From: Anaerosalibacter bizertensis
GTDB lineage: Bacteria > Bacillota > Clostridia > Tissierellales > Sporanaerobacteraceae
Length of the DNA stretch: 64,000 nucleotides
Reading direction: 5' to 3'
Assembly (NCBI RefSeq): GCF_009696605.1
Contig: NZ_VULR01000005.1
Span: forward strand, 96,238-160,237
Shown here piece after piece: positions 51,210-59,391 of the stretch. Numbering within the stretch: position 1 is the stretch's first letter; each line of letters opens with the position of its first letter. The notes under the pieces are model-generated. The model saw only the letters and a list, made by a program, of their open reading frames with translations. It had not been told where the DNA came from and ran no database searches. Position numbers and translations under genes: made by a program.

Positions 51210-52085
51210 CTATAAAAACTCTATAGACCAAATAGTTGAATTTTTAAGTTCTAAAGCTGTTCTTTTGATACAATTGTGGCCTATTATTTTTATATCTTTC
51301 TTATTTTCCAAAATATGATCTATAGCTTGACCATAGGTTATCTTATTTTCAAATCTAATAGGATGAGATTTAATATATCCCATATTTTGAAAAGCTGTAG
51401 ATGTCTTTCCACAAATATGCATTATGCTATTATCTAATTCACTTTCCATACGTTTTAATATATTATAAGTAACCCTTCCACTAAACTCCTTATATACTCT
51501 TGGCCCTACAATATCTAAAGAGCCTACAGGATCTCCATAAGATATTATATTTGCTCCTCTATTTATTCCTTCCTGCATATACTTTATAACACTGTCTTCT
51601 ATAACATTTAAAATTTCATAAATCATTTCCTTGTTTTTTCTTATAGCTTTATAAAATATCCTTGAATCTACTAGAGAGGTTATAATGGTAAAAGGCCCTT
51701 CTACATTTAGAACTACAGTTTCTCCTTGTGAATTCAATATTTCTACAGCTTTTAAAACTTCATTTATTCTTTTCCTGTTTAAGTCTATTTCTTCAATTTC
51801 CATCAATTCATCTATAGAATTAAAAGCATAACTTTCCACCCTAGGACCTGCTTTAGCATCTCCTAGTTTAATATTTCCTCCTAATGCTTCTGCTTCTACA
51901 GTATTGCAAAAAGGAACTCTGCATAAGTTATCTTTTTTATACTCCTTTAGTTCTTTCGACAGAGTTGCTATATATTCAGCTTTAGTATGAACTTCTGGAA
52001 AGCTTAATCCTGTTTTTTTCACTATATCCTCAGGGATTTCTTCCATTTTGTCACTTATACACTTAAAGTCCATGATTTCACTCAT
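51210..52085 (-). CDS. UroD-fold methyltransferase, short form
   Basis: This 291-residue protein belongs to the MtaA/CmuA/uroporphyrinogen decarboxylase-like family. The zinc-site pattern is present: His223-x-Cys225 (MHICGKTST) and Cys272 (IGHNCIKRT). CNTVEAEALGG and SYGDPVGSLDIVGPRVYKEF are shared with the two longer paralogues in the operon. About 45 N-terminal residues are missing compared with them, yet SD (AGGTGAT) and start are good. It may transfer methyl groups between a substrate and the corrinoid protein. Confidence 0.85.
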   Translation of the reverse strand: MSEIMDFKCISDKMEEIPEDIVKKTGLSFPEVHTKAEYIATLSKELKEYKKDNLCRVPFCNTVEAEALGGNIKLGDAKAGPRVESYAFNSIDELMEIEEIDLNRKRINEVLKAVEILNSQGETVVLNVEGPFTIITSLVDSRIFYKAIRKNKEMIYEILNVIEDSVIKYMQEGINRGANIISYGDPVGSLDIVGPRVYKEFSGRVTYNILKRMESELDNSIMHICGKTSTAFQNMGYIKSHPIRFENKITYGQAIDHILENKKDIKIIGHNCIKRTALELKNSTIWSIEFL

Positions 52086-52102
52086 TTTATCACCTGTCTA
52101 TA

Positions 52103-53914
52103 TTAATTAAAAGTTAAACATTTAGTAAATAACTTTTCATAACCTTCTTTTGTAGATAGCTCAAAGTATTCTATATCCTTAGCTATGTCCTCCATTTCCT
52201 TTCTTGCATCCTTAGATAATAAACATATCATAGCTCCAGTTTTAGATGAGTTTCCTATATAATTTATCTTGTCCTTCAAATTTTCTGGTATAATCCCTAC
52301 ACCAGTCAAACTACCTGTCTTTAAATGTCTGCCAAACTGTCCTGCTATAACTATACTGTCAAGATCTTCCATACCCATATCCATAAAATCTAAAAGTGCA
52401 TAGAATCCAGAGGAAATAGCACCTTTAGCTAATTGGACTTGTCTAATATCTTCTTGGGTTATAGATATCATTTCATCTCCATTTTTATATAAAATAACTT
52501 TCCTTTTCTTGCCTTCTTCCATTAGATGTTCAGCTAATATATGACGTTCTTCTTTCTCTAAATCCTCTTTTCTTTTCAATCTGCCAGACTTCTTTATAAT
52601 CTCTTTTTTATGGAGCTCAGCTATGGCTTCTAATATGCCGCTTCCACATATTCCTATAGGTTCTACATCTCCAATTACTTGAAGTTCAACTCCATCTTCG
52701 TTAAATTGTATGCCTTCAATAGCTCCTTCTGCCGCTCTCATGCCACAACTTATATTTGCCCCTTCTAGTGCTGGACCAGCAGCACAGGAACACGAGACAA
52801 GCTTTCCACCTTTAGACAATAGCATTTCCCCATTTGTTCCAATATCAATAAAAAATACATTGTCTTTAGTATCTTTTAAATTAGCTACTACAGCTCCAGC
52901 TACGATATCTGCACCAATGAAACTAGATACTCCTGGCAAGCAATATAGTCTTCCAAATGATGATATTTTAAGGCCTATACTCTTGGCCCATAAGTTTTTT
53001 TCTTTTGAAAAAATTGTAGCATATGGTGATTTGCCTATAGTGTTGGTTCCAATCCCCAATAGTAGATGCATCATAGTAGCATTAGCTCCTACAGCTATTT
53101 CATAGACATTTTGAATATCTATACCATTTTTATTACATAGATTTTCTAATAGGAAGTTTATACACTCTACTATAGCCTTCTGCAATAAATAGAGACCATT
53201 ATCCTTTCTTTTTACAAAATCTATACGAGATAGTACATCAAGGCCATATTCTTTCTGAGGATTTATAGAAGTTTCTGTTCCAATCTCTTTACCAGTATTT
53301 AAATCTATAAGGGATACAACTACTGTAGTAGTTCCAATATCCACTGCAGCCCCATATAATTCATCTTTTGTGTCTCCAGATTCTATACCTATTAATTTAT
53401 CTTCATAATATAGTAAAGTAACTTTTTCTTCATTATCTACATTGGCCAAAGCCTTTAAAATTTCAGTATCATTATGATATAGTTCCTCACCTATAGATTT
53501 TTCTAAAGTCTCCTCGTAAGAGAAATTATTTTTCAAAGTAGGCTTTTCCCAGGTAATAACTTCTTTATAAATAATAGGATTTAGTTCTATATCAGGAATA
53601 TAGCCATCTGATAATGCCTTATAATTTTTCTCTTCTTTATTTAAAAATTTTACACATATATAACCCTTAGGATAGACAAAACAACTAAGTCTTATATTTT
53701 TTTCTAGGTCTTTCTTTGAAAGATATTTTAGTTCCTCTTCTGTAGGCTTCTCTAGCTTCCCTTTAATTATTTGAACCTTACATTTTCCACAATAGCCTTT
53801 TCCACCACAAGGACTTTCTATAATTTCTCCACTATCTTGCAATATATCAAGAAGGCTTTTCCCTTCTTCATAGCTATAGGATATATCTTTGTTGTATATT
53901 TCCAACATATTCAT
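52103..53914 (-). CDS. RACo-type corrinoid protein reductive activator
   Basis: The 603-residue protein has an N-terminal [2Fe-2S] ferredoxin domain with Cys36, 42, 45 and 78 (SPCGGKGYCGKC). A linker follows, then a C-terminal ASKHA/DUF4445 ATPase domain from about residue 187 (GAAVDIGTTTVVVSLIDL), with FIDIGTNGEMLL and VIAGQFGRHL. RACo reduces inactive Co(II) corrinoid back to Co(I) using ATP. It sits in the middle of the methyltransferase operon, 18 bp upstream of the short methyltransferase gene, which fits upkeep of the corrinoid protein encoded upstream. Confidence 0.93.
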   Translation of the reverse strand: MNMLEIYNKDISYSYEEGKSLLDILQDSGEIIESPCGGKGYCGKCKVQIIKGKLEKPTEEELKYLSKKDLEKNIRLSCFVYPKGYICVKFLNKEEKNYKALSDGYIPDIELNPIIYKEVITWEKPTLKNNFSYEETLEKSIGEELYHNDTEILKALANVDNEEKVTLLYYEDKLIGIESGDTKDELYGAAVDIGTTTVVVSLIDLNTGKEIGTETSINPQKEYGLDVLSRIDFVKRKDNGLYLLQKAIVECINFLLENLCNKNGIDIQNVYEIAVGANATMMHLLLGIGTNTIGKSPYATIFSKEKNLWAKSIGLKISSFGRLYCLPGVSSFIGADIVAGAVVANLKDTKDNVFFIDIGTNGEMLLSKGGKLVSCSCAAGPALEGANISCGMRAAEGAIEGIQFNEDGVELQVIGDVEPIGICGSGILEAIAELHKKEIIKKSGRLKRKEDLEKEERHILAEHLMEEGKKRKVILYKNGDEMISITQEDIRQVQLAKGAISSGFYALLDFMDMGMEDLDSIVIAGQFGRHLKTGSLTGVGIIPENLKDKINYIGNSSKTGAMICLLSKDARKEMEDIAKDIEYFELSTKEGYEKLFTKCLTFN

Positions 53915-53930
53915 AAATTCTTCACTCCAT

Positions 53931-54989
53931 CTATGATGATTTTAATACTATATTTTCTGATGTTGATTCTTTTGCAACCTCTACCATTGACTGTATATTT
54001 TCTAATTTAGTTCTTGGACCTATACCACAGGCTGGAGATAATATATCCACCCCACTTTTTATACAACCTTTAGCAAGATTTTTTATAATATCTGGAGAGC
54101 TTTTTTCAAGGGCTAAGGTACTTACATTTCCCATAATAGCTTTGTTGTTTACATTATTTGCTACTTCTCTCACACTAGCTATAGAATCAAAACTTATAGC
54201 ATCACTGTCAAGGGAATTAAGTATTCCATATACACTTTTTAGCTTCCCACATATATGGATTATAGTCCCTCCTGGAGCATCCTCTTTAACTGAATTGACT
54301 ATTTTGTTTAAGTAAGGAGCGGCAAATTCTTTAAATAGCTTTGGGCCTAAAATTTCTCCCGTACCACTAGGATCTGAAATAGCTAATATATCTGCTCCAG
54401 CTTGTATCTGAGCCTTAGCAAAACCTATAAGATTTTCCGTAACAAATTCCATAAATTCATGAGCTTCTTTAGGTTTTCTTCTAAGCTCCTTATAATAATC
54501 TACTGGTTCCATCAAAGAAGACGCTGTACTTACAGGTCCCACTAAATTGGCTATAATAGGAATATCTGAACTTTCACTTTTAAGTATATCTATAGCATCT
54601 AAAACTACTTTAGTTCTCCCTTTGGTTAAGTCTAACTCTTTAAGCTTTTTCCACTCTGTAACAGAATTTATTGGATATTCTATAACCCTAGGCTCATTTA
54701 TCTTAGTACCTAAACCTACAACAGCACCCATAGATTCTGCTTCTACAGTCATACAAAAAGGTACTCCGAAATTTTCAAAACCTCCATTTTCACAAACTCC
54801 CATAGTAAGCTTTGCCATCATCTTTGGATCCTTGTGTGCTTCTGGCCACTCTACTTCAGTAATATCCATAATATCTTCTATAATCATATTCATCATACCA
54901 CCAGGACAGATACATGGAGGCCGATCTACTTTTTCCCTTTTTATTGCACGAAATAGTCTTTCTTTTTTAGATAAAGAATTTATAGGCAT
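53931..54989 (-). CDS. UroD-fold corrinoid methyltransferase 2
   Basis: The 352-residue member of the MtaA/CmuA family has HICGKL with His245 and Cys247, and Cys321 in SPACGIGPRT as zinc ligands. The N-terminus carries KKERLFRAIKREKVDRPPCI, a signature of this family, and VPFCMTVEAESMGA lies near residue 80. These enzymes bind a substrate thiol or methoxy compound at zinc and exchange methyl with corrinoid. Substrate unknown. It precedes the RACo gene by 16 bp. Confidence 0.92.
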   Translation of the reverse strand: MPINSLSKKERLFRAIKREKVDRPPCICPGGMMNMIIEDIMDITEVEWPEAHKDPKMMAKLTMGVCENGGFENFGVPFCMTVEAESMGAVVGLGTKINEPRVIEYPINSVTEWKKLKELDLTKGRTKVVLDAIDILKSESSDIPIIANLVGPVSTASSLMEPVDYYKELRRKPKEAHEFMEFVTENLIGFAKAQIQAGADILAISDPSGTGEILGPKLFKEFAAPYLNKIVNSVKEDAPGGTIIHICGKLKSVYGILNSLDSDAISFDSIASVREVANNVNNKAIMGNVSTLALEKSSPDIIKNLAKGCIKSGVDILSPACGIGPRTKLENIQSMVEVAKESTSENIVLKSS

Positions 54990-55015
54990 AAAAATCCCCC
55001 TTAAATCAATTCATA

Positions 55016-56107
55016 TTATTCATATCTATTAAAGCTCATTAACTCTTCTAGTTTTTCATCTGTAATTGGCCATCCTATTTCCCTAGCTGTATCCAGCATG
55101 GCATCAATATTTTCTATAGGTGTTTCTACTGGAAGTCCACAGCCTGACATAATGCCATATCCTTTAGGAGACTTATATCCATCTTTTACACACTGTAGCG
55201 TAGCCTTCCTAACATCCTCCTTAGTACCTGCATACATTATAGAAGAAGGGTCTACATTTCCCATTATCTTTATCCTATCTCCTACAGTTTCCGTACAATC
55301 TTTAAGGCTTGCAATATTATCTATACTTAAAGCTCCTACGCCTATATCTACTACATCTTCCCATATGCCATCTGTTTTTCCACATATATGTATCGAAGTT
55401 CCAGAGCCTTTAGACTTAATAAAATCTACAAATCTTTTTAAATATGGCTTTGAAAATTCTCTAAAGTGTTTTGGACTCACTACAGTACAAGAGGACATAG
55501 GTTCTGCAATACTTATGCCTATTCCCTGTTTAATAGTGGCATCCGCAAATCTCATGCAGTTTTCTAATGAAATTTCACATAATTTATGAACCGATTCAGG
55601 ATCTTTTATCATCATCTTTGTCATAGTTTCTACACCAATTAAAAAGAAAGCAGAAGTGAAGGGTCCAACAACTAAGGCTGTACAAGGAACTTCTTCTCCT
55701 ATTTCATCTTGTACATATTTCATGGCTTCAATATGGATTGGCAATCTTGCGTCCTTATGTGGATCTATAGGTTCTAATTTAGATATTTCTGAAATATCCT
55801 TTATGGCTGGTTCTAAAAGATCTACTGTTTCATCCTCTGGATATTTCATCTTAGCACCCATAGCCTCCGCAATTATAAAAAGATCTGTAAATACCTTTGC
55901 ACCATCTCCACCAAACCTTCTATGAGTTGCAATAACTGCATCAGCTAAAGTTCTAGCACTGTGGTTAAACTCTGAAATCTTGCATCCTAAAACCCTTGCA
56001 ATACCATTAGATAGATTAGGATTGCACTGAATTCTATCTACATCTTCTCCTTTTGAAAGAGCGATAGCCCTTTCCATAGGTGTCATTTCATCTTTAAACA
56101 GCGACAT
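55016..56107 (-). CDS. UroD-fold corrinoid methyltransferase 1
   Basis: The 363-residue protein has MTPMERAIALSKGEDVDRIQ, His240 and Cys242 (IHICGKTDG) and Cys323 (SGCGLPVETP), so the zinc site is complete. It overlaps the end of the corrinoid gene by 14 bp, suggesting that it is the dedicated partner that loads or unloads that corrinoid. MtvB/OdmB-type O-demethylases are similar, so an aryl methyl ether or methyl-thiol substrate is possible but unproven. SD is GGGGGAAG. Confidence 0.92.
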   Translation of the reverse strand: MSLFKDEMTPMERAIALSKGEDVDRIQCNPNLSNGIARVLGCKISEFNHSARTLADAVIATHRRFGGDGAKVFTDLFIIAEAMGAKMKYPEDETVDLLEPAIKDISEISKLEPIDPHKDARLPIHIEAMKYVQDEIGEEVPCTALVVGPFTSAFFLIGVETMTKMMIKDPESVHKLCEISLENCMRFADATIKQGIGISIAEPMSSCTVVSPKHFREFSKPYLKRFVDFIKSKGSGTSIHICGKTDGIWEDVVDIGVGALSIDNIASLKDCTETVGDRIKIMGNVDPSSIMYAGTKEDVRKATLQCVKDGYKSPKGYGIMSGCGLPVETPIENIDAMLDTAREIGWPITDEKLEELMSFNRYE

Positions 56108-56762
56108 TCATCTTCCCCCTTACTAAATCTTTAGCTAATCTTGCAGCCCTTGAAGCTTCTGGTGCATATCCATCTGCACCTATTTTATCTGCAAAACTCT
56201 GTGATATTGGACCTCCTCCAACCATAACTACTACATCATCCCTTATACCTTCTTCTTTCAATAAATTAATAACTATTTCCATATTGTCCATAGTAGTTGT
56301 CATTAAAGTTGAAAGACCAATTAATTTAGCTCCCAATTCCTTTGCTTTGTTAATAAATTCACTAGGTGGCACATCTCTTCCCAAATCATATACTTCAAAC
56401 CCTGTAGTTTCTAACATGATTTTAAATAGATTCTTTCCTATATCATGGGTATCTCCCTCTACTACTCCAACTACTGCTTTATATTTTTCTTCAGTTTCAT
56501 CATATTTTAAATAGGGTTTCAAAACGTCCATACCTGCATACATGGCATCTGAACACATTAGAAGTTCTGGAATATAGTACTCTTCTTCTTCGTAAAGCTT
56601 GCCTGCTTCATCCATTCCAACAGCTAAGCCATTAGAAATTCCTTCATATGCATCATATCCACTTTCTATGAAATCGTTTGCAACTTGAACAGCATCATCT
56701 TCTTCCATATCCACTACAGATTCCGCCAAATCATTTAAAAGCTTTTCTTTTACATGGGACAT
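56094..56762 (-). CDS. Corrinoid protein (methyltransferase cognate, B12-binding)
   Basis: The 222-residue corrinoid carrier has an N-terminal helical cap (about 1-88, with NGLAVGMDEAGKLYEEEEYY and IPELLMCSDAMYAGMDVL), then a Rossmann-like cobalamin domain. The base-off/His-on motif is EGDTHDIGKNLF, with His106 as the lower cobalt ligand. GLSTLMTTTMDNM and VMVGGGPIS complete the binding site. It shuttles methyl groups between the UroD-fold enzymes. It is the first gene of the operon. The start is the ATG 8 nt after GGAGGT. Confidence 0.94.
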   Translation of the reverse strand: MSHVKEKLLNDLAESVVDMEEDDAVQVANDFIESGYDAYEGISNGLAVGMDEAGKLYEEEEYYIPELLMCSDAMYAGMDVLKPYLKYDETEEKYKAVVGVVEGDTHDIGKNLFKIMLETTGFEVYDLGRDVPPSEFINKAKELGAKLIGLSTLMTTTMDNMEIVINLLKEEGIRDDVVVMVGGGPISQSFADKIGADGYAPEASRAARLAKDLVRGKMNVAV

Positions 56763-56955
56763 CAGTATCAACCTCCACTCTAGTTTTACTTTAACTGATT
56801 TTAAGACCTTTCTTGTTCCAATTAATATACTATATGTAAATAAAAAAATTTTCCAATATTATTAGATTTTTCAATGATAAGGCTTTCAACTATTGTTATT
56901 ATATATACTAAAGATTTAATTATTTTTAACCATAGTTTTTCATCTATTTTACTAA

Positions 56956-57555
56956 ATCATAGCCACCTATAAAACGGGTGGTTTGCTTTAGCCCTGTAAG
57001 GGCATGTTATTTACTGTATCTCAAGACACCCCGAAAAAGGCCTGCCAACCGCTGTACCTTCCCACACTATCCCTAAAGGGATTTAATTATTATCCTTACT
57101 TATTTGTCTTTTTTCCTGTGAAAGGATCTATATATTCTTTATTTATATTTTAAATTTGCATGTCTATCAAATATCATTAAACTACTTTTACCTTTTAAAT
57201 ATCCCATAAAACTTGATACACTTAATTTAGGTGGTATACTAACTAGCATATGAATATGGTCTTTGCAGGTCTCTGCTTCTATTAATTCTACTCCTTTATA
57301 TTCACATAATTGACTAGTATCCTTCCAACATCTTGCTTTATCTTTCCATATATTATTTGTCTCCTATATTTTGGTGCAAAAACTATGTGATATTTACAAT
57401 TCCATTTCATATGTGATAAACTATTATTATCCATATGGATACCTCCTTTGACTTAAGTTTGGTTGGCTAGACCTAAACTTATCATATCACTAGAGGTTTT
57501 TTCTGCTTAACGCTAGAAGCTTTTTTCAACCACCCGCTTAGCAGGTGGTATTCAT
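56956..57555 (-). mobile_element. Defective IS200-like element
   Basis: Both ends carry the subterminal hairpins of the IS200 group: CCACC...GGTGG at 56962-56982 and ACCACC...GGTGGT at 57529-57549. The only gene is a broken tnpA. The left end lies just beyond the terminator of the DUF975 gene. The stretch 56772-56955 upstream of the corrinoid gene holds no gene and is the operon promoter region. Confidence 0.75.
57096..57434 (-). pseudogene. IS200 family Y1 transposase, frameshifted and deleted
   Basis: It starts MDNNSLSHMKWNCKYHIVFA and PKYRRQIIYGKIKQ, the TnpA_REP/IS200 N-terminus, then breaks. A one-base shift restores CEYKGVELIEAETCKDHIHM (HUH-type His pair) and SIPPKLSVSSFMGYLKGKSS. After HANLKYK the sequence jumps to KEYIDPFTGKKTNK, so the segment that carries the catalytic Tyr is missing. 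It cannot transpose on its own. Confidence 0.85.
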
Positions 57556-57560
57556 AATAT

Positions 57561-57601
57561 AATAAGGCTGTTTCAAAATTTAATTTTGAAACAGCCTTAT
57601 T
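57561..57601 (-). terminator. Terminator after the DUF975 gene
   Basis: 20-bp perfect arms (AATAAGGCTGTTTCAAAATT) around a single base. The IS200 copy lies immediately beyond it. Confidence 0.85.
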
Positions 57602-57623
57602 TTAAAATATTATATATGTATTT

Positions 57624-58400
57624 TTAATCTAAAATATAGTTAAACTGTTCTTCTAAAGGAATGTTTTCTCTGTAGTGTTCATATAGCTTCGCAATAGTTG
57701 CTTCCTTGTATGGAAGTACAAATATACCTCCAATGCCAAAAAGTAATGAGCCTAAAAAAAGCCAACCTAAAAAAGAAAGATCTAAAATAAATATTTCCCA
57801 TTTCTCATCATTGGTCATTTCTTTACTAATTTGTATGGCATCTGATAGACTTATATATGGATTTTCAGATAAAATATATGGAACCATCCTATATTCATAA
57901 CCCTTTATGATACCAGGTATAACAAGTAACAGTGTCCATAACAAGAGATAAATATTCATAAGAAGCATTTTTCCTGTAATAGGCAACCACTCTCCATTTT
58001 TAAAGGTGGTAAATAATTTGCCAATCTCTGGACATCCTTTAAATCCATCAATAAAAAATCGCTTTTGTCCTACTTCCAATACATTTCCAACTACTATCCT
58101 AAGTATTAGTCCAATGATTATCAAGAGAATAAAAGCTTTTGAAGTTACTTTAAATACAAAAGGGTTTTCTAAACCTTTATCTAAAGAACTTATCAGATCC
58201 ATACTTGGACTTATTTTAATATTATGGTATTCTTGCTGAAAAAAAGGTTCTCCATTTTCATTATCTATGCTGCTATTTGTTGAACTATTACTAATACCTC
58301 CTGAAAGAAGGGCTGTAATTAAACATACTATAAATGCTTTCCAATAGTTCCTTTTCAAAAATTTCTTGGCCTCAGATTTTAGCTCTTTTCTAGTCCACAT
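57624..58400 (-). CDS. DUF975 integral membrane protein
   Basis: The 258-residue protein begins MWTRKELKSEAKKFLKRNYW, the DUF975 signature. It has about five membrane segments with IPGIIKGYEYRMVPYILSEN in the middle, another family hallmark. The function is unknown. The start is the ATG 6 nt after GGGGGTG; an upstream in-frame ATG has no SD. It is transcribed alone, downstream of thrB with a 94-bp gap. Confidence 0.88.
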   Translation of the reverse strand: MWTRKELKSEAKKFLKRNYWKAFIVCLITALLSGGISNSSTNSSIDNENGEPFFQQEYHNIKISPSMDLISSLDKGLENPFVFKVTSKAFILLIIIGLILRIVVGNVLEVGQKRFFIDGFKGCPEIGKLFTTFKNGEWLPITGKMLLMNIYLLLWTLLLVIPGIIKGYEYRMVPYILSENPYISLSDAIQISKEMTNDEKWEIFILDLSFLGWLFLGSLLFGIGGIFVLPYKEATIAKLYEHYRENIPLEEQFNYILD

Positions 58401-58494
58401 GTATACACCCCCATCAATAACCATTATATTATAAATATACTTCAATTTATGTTAAATAATAGAATATATTCACTTCCAATTGTAACATAATTAA

Positions 58495-59391
58495 CTACTC
58501 TTTTATACCCTTCTCTATACCCACCCCAGATAAGTTTAAGTCTAATTCTTTAACAGTCCAGTTACAATTAATAAAATTGAGATAATTTTTAATACTTACT
58601 GTAAAATTCATATTATTATCTTTAATAATAGCCATTATAGTAGGGCCTGCACCACTTATATATGTACCTAAAGCACCTAGTTCATAAGATTTGTTTATAA
58701 TTTCATCACCTTTAGGTATTAGTTTTTTCCTATAGGGCTGATGTAGTCTATCCATTAATGAAGCTTTCAATAAATCAAATCTACCATTGGACAAAGCAGA
58801 GAGTAATAAAGACACCCTTCCTACATTATATATAGCATCTTTATAATTAACGGTTGAAGGTAAAACTTCTCTAGCCTCAGATGTTGATAGGGTAAAATCA
58901 GGAATCAATACTACAAATTTAATCCCATTAGCTATATTAATCTTATTATAGTATATATTTTCATCCTCTGTAACAGAGACTACAAGGCCTCCAAATAGTG
59001 CAGGAGCAATATTGTCTGGATGGCCTTCTATTTCTGTAGCTATTTCTAGAATTTCCCCTTTTGATAAAGAAGCTTTAGCTATCTCATTAGCACCTATAAC
59101 CCCTCCTAAAATACATGCTGCACTACTTCCTAGTCCTCTAGCTATAGGTATATTAGTATTTAAAGTTATTTTTATACCCTTAGCTTCATATCCTATTTTT
59201 TTAAAAGTTTCTAACATTGAAGTATATACTAAATTATTTTCATTTGCATAATTATTATCACAGCCATTAATTTCTAAACCTTCATCTATTTCTTCAAAGA
59301 AAAATGTATTATAGAGCTGGAGGGCAATGCCTAAGGTATCAAATCCCGGTCCTATGTTTGCACTTGTGGCAGGTACTTTAACTTTAATCAT
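58495..59391 (-). CDS. thrB: Homoserine kinase
   Basis: The 298-residue GHMP kinase has the N-terminal KVPATSANIGPGFDTLGIAL, the ATP-binding PIARGLGSSAACILGG, and the C-terminal ISGAGPTIMAII. It phosphorylates homoserine to O-phosphohomoserine, the substrate of ThrC. It overlaps thrC by 8 bp and is the last gene of the threonine operon. SD is GGTGAT. Confidence 0.96.
   Translation of the reverse strand: MIKVKVPATSANIGPGFDTLGIALQLYNTFFFEEIDEGLEINGCDNNYANENNLVYTSMLETFKKIGYEAKGIKITLNTNIPIARGLGSSAACILGGVIGANEIAKASLSKGEILEIATEIEGHPDNIAPALFGGLVVSVTEDENIYYNKINIANGIKFVVLIPDFTLSTSEAREVLPSTVNYKDAIYNVGRVSLLLSALSNGRFDLLKASLMDRLHQPYRKKLIPKGDEIINKSYELGALGTYISGAGPTIMAIIKDNNMNFTVSIKNYLNFINCNWTVKELDLNLSGVGIEKGIKE

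Noticed and set aside
54547..55589. Long plus-strand frames (161 and 163 codons) in the methyltransferase genes
   Set aside because: Both are antisense shadows of conserved UroD-fold genes with all zinc ligands in place. They have no SD and no recognisable product.
56772..56900. Sigma-54 promoter or cobalamin riboswitch before the corrinoid operon
   Set aside because: TGGAAC is present but the second element (TTGCA) at the right distance is not. No B12-box-like sequence or leader fold is seen in the ~180 bp.
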